DNA from: Thermothelomyces thermophilus ATCC 42464
Lineage: Eukaryota; Ascomycota; Sordariomycetes; Sordariales; Chaetomiaceae
Reading direction: 5' to 3'
Assembly (NCBI RefSeq): GCF_000226095.1
Contig: NC_016478.1
Coordinates: forward strand, 2,222,001 to 2,286,000
DNA: 64,000 nucleotides
Position numbers and translations under genes: made by a program. The notes under the pieces are model-generated. The model saw only the letters and a list, made by a program, of their open reading frames with translations. It was not told the DNA's origin and searched no databases. Of the stretch, positions 58,205 through 64,000 are shown in pieces. Numbering within the stretch: position 1 is the first letter of the stretch; every line of letters starts with the position of its first letter.

Positions 58205-60103
58205 ATGCCGCACTCCACGTCGCACTCGATCTCGACCGGTTCTCACATGAGGGCTGCGTCCCAGACTCGTGCATCCACCAGCAAGTCTTATGGCGATTCG
58301 AACAACGGCGGCTCGGCCCACGGAGAGACAGAAAAGTTTCCCGACTTCGACCCAGGACAGACCTTTCTGAATGCTCAACCCTCGGGCCAGCAGCGGTGGC
58401 AACAGAATGGCTTCCCATCCGGCAACGGCGACGCTTCGTACTTGGGTCGCTGGCACCCGCGGAGGGATAGCAGGGTGAAATGGGGCCCGAGAGAGCCCAT
58501 CTCGACCTCGTCGACCCATGCGAAGACGAACAGCATCAGCAGTGCCGTCCACCGGATCCGCTCGGCCAGCATGAGCCAGAACGCACACGAGATCGCCGAG
58601 GCACTCCGCGCGCCGATCTCGTGGAAGCTGATTGTATGTTTTATGTTTGCGGCTCCCACGAGAGTGACGAACAACACCAAGTGCTGATCTTTTTTTGTTC
58701 ATCTTATTCCCTTTTTGTAGGGGCTCTGCGTCATGTGGTACTGGTCCTCCGCCCTGACCAACACCTCCTCCAAGACGATCCTGACGGCCTTCGACAAGCC
58801 CGCGACATTGACCCTCGTCCAGTTCGCCTTCGTGTCCACGTACTGCGTACTGTTCTCGTGGCTTGCCGCCACCTTCCCGCGGCTCAGAGAAGCTGTTCCG
58901 GCGCTGAGATACCCGATCAGGGCGCCTTCACGAGACGTGATCAAGACGACCCTGCCGCTGGCCGCGTTCCAGATCGGCGGCCACCTCCTGAGCTCGAACG
59001 CCACGTCGAGAATCCCCGTGTCTCTGGTGCATACCATCAAGGGCCTATCGCCGCTCTTTACCGTCCTAGCATACCGCTTCATCTTCGACATCCGGTACCC
59101 GAGATCTACATACTTCTCCCTCGTGCCCCTCACCATCGGGGTCATGCTCGCCTGCTCGGGCAACCACACCTTCGGCGGCCAGTTCCTGGGCATCCTCTAC
59201 GCCCTCCTCGCCGCCATCATCTTTGTCACGCAAAACATCTTCTCCAAGCGCCTGTTCAACGAGGCGGCGCGCGCCGAGCGGGAAGGCCCCCTCCACCAGT
59301 CCCGCAAGCTCGACAAGCTCAACCTGCTCTGCTACTCGTCCGGCCTGGCCTTCGTCCTGACGGGCCCGATCTGGCTGTGGTCCGAGGGCGTGGGCATCAT
59401 CGGCGACCTGCTGTGGGACGGCAGCCTGGACCTGAACAAGAGCCCCAACTCGCTCGACCACGGCCCGCTCGTGCTCGAGTACATCTTCAACGGCACCTTC
59501 CACTTCGGCCAGAACATACTCGCCTTCGTCCTGCTGTCCATGGTCTCGCCCGTCACGTACTCGGTCGCCTCGCTGATCAAGCGCGTCTTCGTCATCATCA
59601 TCGCCATCATCTGGTTCCGCAACCCGACCACCCCCGTCCAGGCGGCCGGCATCGCCCTGACCTTCCTGGGCCTGTACCTGTACGACCGCAGCAACGACAA
59701 GAACAAGGCGGACCAGCGCGCCCGCGCCCTGGCCGACACCAGGCGGGAGGCCTCCCTGCTCCCGCTGAGCTCGAAGCACGCCCTGTCGGGGGCCGCATCC
59801 GCGGCCGCGGCGCACAACGGGCAGGGCGGCGGGCCCTCGTCGGCGCTGCTGTACGATAGCCCCGTGGGGATCGGCGGCGAACCACCGGCAGCCGCGGCCC
59901 GCGCGTACACGCCGGGCAGCGCCGCGGCGGCGGCGTTTGCGTCGAACAGCGTCGTGAGCGATCCCAAAAAGTCGGACGACGTGCCGGGCGGGCACGGCGG
60001 GGGCAGGAGCAGGGGCATGAGCAACGCCGGGTGGCGGCCGCCCGGGACCAGACAGGAAGATACGTGGCGGACGGGGGATAGCCAAGAGGTGACGGCGAGG
60101 TGA
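58205..60103 (+). CDS. Triose-phosphate-transporter family membrane protein, Sly41-like
   Basis: Exons 58205-58633 and 58721-60103; donor ATT|GTATGT, acceptor TTTTTGTAG, phase 0; 603 aa. The N-terminal 140 residues are hydrophilic, Ser-rich (HSTSHSISTGSHMRAASQ; WHPRRDSRVKWGPREP). From WKLIGLCVMWYWSSALTNTS onward about ten hydrophobic segments follow: LTLVQFAFVSTYCVLFSWLA, HTIKGLSPLFTVLAYRFIF, FSLVPLTIGVMLACSG, LYALLAAIIFVTQNIFSKRL, VTYSVASLIKRVFVIIIAII, AAGIALTFLGLYLYDRS. SNATSRIPVSLVHTIKGLSPLFTV is the TPT signature region. Yeast SLY41 is an ER/Golgi member of this family; substrate here is unknown. The Ala/Gly/Pro-rich C-terminal 140 residues are probably cytosolic. Confidence 0.88.
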
Positions 60104-60546
60104 GTAGTCATCACCTCGCTTCGGACGAGGGAATATACGTCGGAATGGATGGATGGAAAAACATGGACACAATGGACGGGAATGGATGAGTAGATGGATC
60201 ATGAGAGCGAAGGTCTATTTTTTTGATTTGAGCCATGTCCGGGATGAAATGGATTTAGGTTTCTTCTGGTTTCAAGAGGCGGTGGGTATGATGGTTTCGG
60301 TCCCTTTCCAATATTGGTCAGAGTATATTCAGCAGCGACTTAGAGCTTGTTCCCCTCCTCCCTCCCCCCCTTTCTTTCTGAGGGCTAGAGGGGCCGACAA
60401 AAGAAGGTTGGTATTGTATGTATGATCACTAGCACGACAAAATAGAGCCGGCATTCTATTTTAAAGTAAGGGGGAACATACTTAAGAATACGTGCAGCGT
60501 TCCTCGGTACGCAATCTCTTTTTCTTTCCTTCCCTCTCTCTCTAAC
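60104..60546. other. Convergent 3' region, transporter / orc5
   Basis: 3' flanks with TGGATGGA repeats near 60150; nothing else seen. Confidence 0.7.
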
Positions 60547-61830
60547 TCACTCGATCAACCACTCCTCCACCTCGACTCCGATACCCCTCCCCAGCCCCCG
60601 GATGACCTCCCACCCGACGTTCACCCTCCACTTGCCCCCGCGGTCCATCACGTCGCCGACGGCGCCCGCCGCGCCCGCCGCGCCGCCCGCCGCTCCCCCG
60701 CCGACCCTGACCAGCAATCTGAGGCTGGCCAGCGTCGCGATCGCCGCGCCCAGGTCCGCGTCCCCGAGGGGCGCCGCCGCCGCCGCCGCCGCCGCCGCTT
60801 CTTCCTCCCTTCCTTCCTCCTTGGCCACTCCCCGCCCGCCGACCTCCCACTCGGCCCGCACGGCCTCGTAGATGGCCAGCATCCGCTCCAGCACGAACGC
60901 GTGCGCGCCCAGCAGCTTGCGCGCAATCTTGCGGTGCTTGGCCCGCCCGCGCCCGCGCCCGCGCCCGTGCGCGCCGTCCGCCGCCGACGCCGACGCCGAC
61001 GCCGGCAACGAGAAGGAAGATGACAGCCCGGGGCCGCGTTGGCGGTGGCGGCGGCGGCGACCGCGGCGGCTACCGTGGTAGTGCGTCGAGAAGAGCGTCT
61101 GGTCGTGCCGGGTCGGGTTGTGCGAGGCGAGGTAGGCGGCCAGCAGGAGCAGGCGCGCGGTCGTCGGGAGCAGGGTGGCGAGGGCGAGGCCGGCCGATGT
61201 CTCGCTCCTGGGTTTCGCGAGGGCCGTCGGTATGATTGTCGCTGTCGTTTTTGATTGTGGTGGTGGTGGTGGTGGTGGTGGTGGTGGTGGTGGTGGTGGT
61301 GTTGGTGGGGGGATTTGTTTGCTGAGGGTGCTGCCGGTTGCCGTGGCTTGCGTTGCTGGTTTCGGTGCCATGCTGGTGGTAGTGGTGGTGGTAGTAGAGG
61401 TGACGGCCAGCACGCCCGGGTCGAGCAGGCGCTCGTCCTGGAAGTGGACGCGCGCGGCGACGAGGAGCTTGGAGAACTCGCGCGCCGAGTGGGTGCCTGC
61501 GTGGATGGGTGCGGTGAAGCGCGGCCAGAGAGCCGTGCAGGCATGGCGGAAGGAGGGCAGGGTGCGGGAGGCGGCGCGGGCGAGTGCGTCGTGGACGGCG
61601 GCGGTGAAGCGCGCCCACAGGTCCGCCGTTTCCTGGGCGGTTGTGTTGGGCAGGGCGGGGGGAGCGGACAAGGAGAGGATGGCGATAAAGTCGGGCTTGG
61701 TGTAGGCTGGGAAGTGGACGTGGGGGACGGAAGAGGTGAGCAAGAAGTTGGGGGGTGGGGAGGTGACGATGAAGGCGGTCGTAAGGGAGGGAATCTGGGC
61801 CGCCGCGTTCCATCAGCGAGTGTTGCAACG

Positions 61831-61865
<35 letters not shown>

Positions 61866-62497
61866 AAGGTTGGGGGCTGCGTACTATCTCGGACAACCTC
61901 GCCAGGGCTGGGAGCAGCGTGTGGGGAGCGTCTCGCTGGCGGTCGATGGCGTCAAAGACCAAGACGAAGCGGAAGCCGTCGGGACGTGGCGTGTACTTGA
62001 GCAGCTTAGACAGCTCGACAGCCAACTGCGAGACGGTCTCGCACCTTGGCGGTGCTGCGTCCCATTCCAGGGCATCCATAACCTTGGCGACCACGGTCTC
62101 GTAGAGATGACGGGCCGTGATGCATTCCGTCGAGTTCACTATGGCGTGTCGGAGAATGAAGCCGTCATCTGGGCTCTGGTTTGAGAGCTCCGCCAGCAGA
62201 GCTGCCGTGATGGCGCTCTTGCCCGTGGCCTCGGTGCCATAGATGACCAGGTTTCGGCATGGTGCAGCGCCGGGCTTTTATTTTTATTTTTTTTTCTTTT
62301 GTTAGCAACTACATTTGATAAAACAAGAAGGGAAAAAAACACGTTCCCCCTATAAGTCTTTTATTTTTTTTAAAAAAAAAAAAACTTACATAAAAAAGTG
62401 TCGAGAGAGCCCGAATCTGCGGCTCTCGGCAGGGAAATTTGTGGTTGAGTGCCGTCAGAACCAGCTCGTCGGGGAGCTCGAAGAGAGAGCGGGCCAT
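60547..62497 (-). CDS. orc5: Origin recognition complex subunit 5
   Basis: Exons 62390-62497, 61885-62274 and 60547-61794; all phase 0; 581 aa. Exon 1: MARSLFELPDELVLTALNHK, FPCREPQIRALSTLFY; exon 2: PGAAPCRNLVIYGTEATGKS (Walker A), then FVLVFDAIDRQRD as Walker B; exon 3: IPSLTTAFIVTSPPPNFLL, VHFPAYTKPDFIAILSL, and HSAREFSKLLVAARVHF. The ORC5 C-terminal region appears at the end (SKLLLAAYLASHNPxxD-like LLLLAAYLASHNPTRHDQTL; HKIARKLLGAHAFVLERMLAI). Insertions of poly-Pro, Arg/Gly and poly-Ala make it longer than the family norm. Within ORC it loads MCM helicases at replication origins. Intron 2 has a 30-base A tract; intron 1 is T-rich. Confidence 0.9.
61256..61301. repeat. GGT trinucleotide repeat coding poly-Pro in orc5
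   Basis: About fourteen GGT units on the plus strand encode a poly-proline run in the minus-strand ORC5 product. The repeat is slippage-prone, so the poly-Pro length may vary between strains. Confidence 0.9.
61833..61862. repeat. Poly(A) tract in orc5 intron 2
   Basis: Thirty A residues on the plus strand (T on the gene strand) inside intron 2, between the GTACGC donor and the GGCCCAG acceptor. It may act as an extended polypyrimidine tract. Confidence 0.95.
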
Positions 62498-63444
<947 letters not shown>

Positions 63445-64000
63445 ATGGAGGAGGATGGCGAGTCCGCCACGGCGACCACGGCGACCATGGAGACGACGGC
63501 GACAACGGAGACAACGGCAACTCCGGTGACAAATGCAGCAGGGAAGCCGTACCATGCCAAGCGCCCGCACCGCAAATCGCGGACGGGGTGCCGCAACTGC
63601 AAGGCGCGCAAGGTCAAGTGCGACGAGGGCCGCCCGGCATGCCGCATGTGCACACTCCGGCGCGAGACGTGTGTGTACATGGCCGCGCCGAAACGCGCAC
63701 CCCGCAGCACCAGCTCGTCGTCGCCCACGCCTTCACGAGACGGGGACGCGGCCGCCCTGGAGCAGAGGTGCTGCACCTCTGCCGTCGTCCCGCAGCCCCA
63801 GTTCAGGCCCGGCGGGCACGACGAGACCGACATGCGGCTGCTATGGTTCTACACGACCGCCACTTACTCCTCCTTCTCGACCGGCCAGCTGAAGGAACGG
63901 AACGTGGACGTGATCCTCAAGGTGAACGTCGTGCAGCACGCCTTTGCCAACCGCTTCCTGATGGACACCATCCTCGGGCTCTCGGCCATGCACATCAACC
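63445..64000 (+). CDS. Zn2Cys6 transcription factor, 5' part (cut by window end)
   Basis: The frame from the ATG at 63445 stays open to the window edge; at least 185 residues. After a Thr/Ala-rich leader (repeats of ACGGCGACC) comes KRPHRKSRTGCRNCKARKVK, the Gal4-type binuclear cluster with Cys49, 52, 59, 66, 69 and 76 in the canonical C-x2-C-x6-C-x6-C-x2-C-x6-C spacing. HRKSRTGCxNCKxRKVKCDE is the form typical of sterol-uptake/Upc2-like regulators. The later stretch (MRLLWFYTTATYSSFS, HAFANRFLMDTILGLSAMHI) matches the start of the fungal regulatory domain of that same group. It would bind DNA in the nucleus; target genes cannot be told. The true 3' end lies outside the window. Confidence 0.9.
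   Translation, partial: MEEDGESATATTATMETTATTETTATPVTNAAGKPYHAKRPHRKSRTGCRNCKARKVKCDEGRPACRMCTLRRETCVYMAAPKRAPRSTSSSSPTPSRDGDAAALEQRCCTSAVVPQPQFRPGGHDETDMRLLWFYTTATYSSFSTGQLKERNVDVILKVNVVQHAFANRFLMDTILGLSAMHIN

Noticed and set aside
61175-62184. Long plus-strand open frames
   Set aside because: Antisense shadows of ORC5, rich in Trp/Gly from the GGT repeat.

Overview
The window reads as nuclear DNA of a filamentous ascomycete (Pezizomycotina, most likely Sordariomycetes). Protein genes are split by short introns with GTRNGT-like donors, CTAAC/CTGAC-type branch sites and C/TAG acceptors. Coding DNA is GC-rich, and both the gene set (Byr4, GET5, HSP60, SUZ12, ORC5, a Zn2Cys6 regulator) and the long low-complexity protein tails are typical of that group. 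The species cannot be fixed by eye. I saw no transposon, retroelement, CRISPR array, tRNA or rRNA gene.

Layout, left to right. 0.6-12 kb: a Byr4-like septation regulator (+), a secreted GH3/NagZ-like hydrolase (-), GET5 (+), cofilin (-) and mitochondrial HSP60 (-). 13.3-30.9 kb: a cluster made almost entirely of one fungal family of small MYB-like/helix-turn-helix DNA-binding proteins with charged low-complexity tails: MYB-1 (-), MYB-2 (+), a compound locus at 19.7-22.5 kb (-), MYB-F (-), MYB-4 (+) and MYB-5 (+). 32.5-48.9 kb: an RD/RE-tailed nuclear protein (-), a coiled-coil protein (-), RVB2 (+), LIN1/CD2BP2 GYF protein (-), UFD1 (+) and an F-box/leucine-rich protein (+). 51.7-64 kb: SUZ12 with a C-terminal PHD-type finger (+), CUS1/SF3B2 (-), a triose-phosphate-type transporter (+), ORC5 (-) and the 5' part of a Zn2Cys6 transcription factor (+) cut by the window end.

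The most unusual object is the compound locus at 19735-22505. Five separate exons (A-E), each with its own ATG and each coding the first part of a MYB-like domain, lie in tandem on the minus strand at 0.4-0.7 kb spacing. Every one ends at a GT donor in phase 2, at the same point of the domain, just before the recognition-helix motif QHLQKLRRK. Only one acceptor exon carrying that motif exists downstream (20102-19851), followed by a tiny last exon (19750-19735). No private copy is visible in the gaps between first exons. The simplest reading is an alternative-first-exon array in which different N-terminal half-domains share one C-terminal half, an arrangement like protocadherin or UGT1A loci. 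MYB-F, next to it, is a complete copy with its own 3' exons and looks like the unit from which the array expanded.

The remaining genes are single-copy housekeeping or regulatory functions. Many are arranged as divergent pairs sharing 0.6-2.4 kb promoters (GH3/GET5, MYB-1/MYB-2, MYB-F/MYB-4, coiled-coil/RVB2, LIN1/UFD1, CUS1/transporter, ORC5/Zn2Cys6). Chromatin and DNA-linked roles are frequent (RVB2, SUZ12, ORC5, the MYB cluster), but this may be chance.
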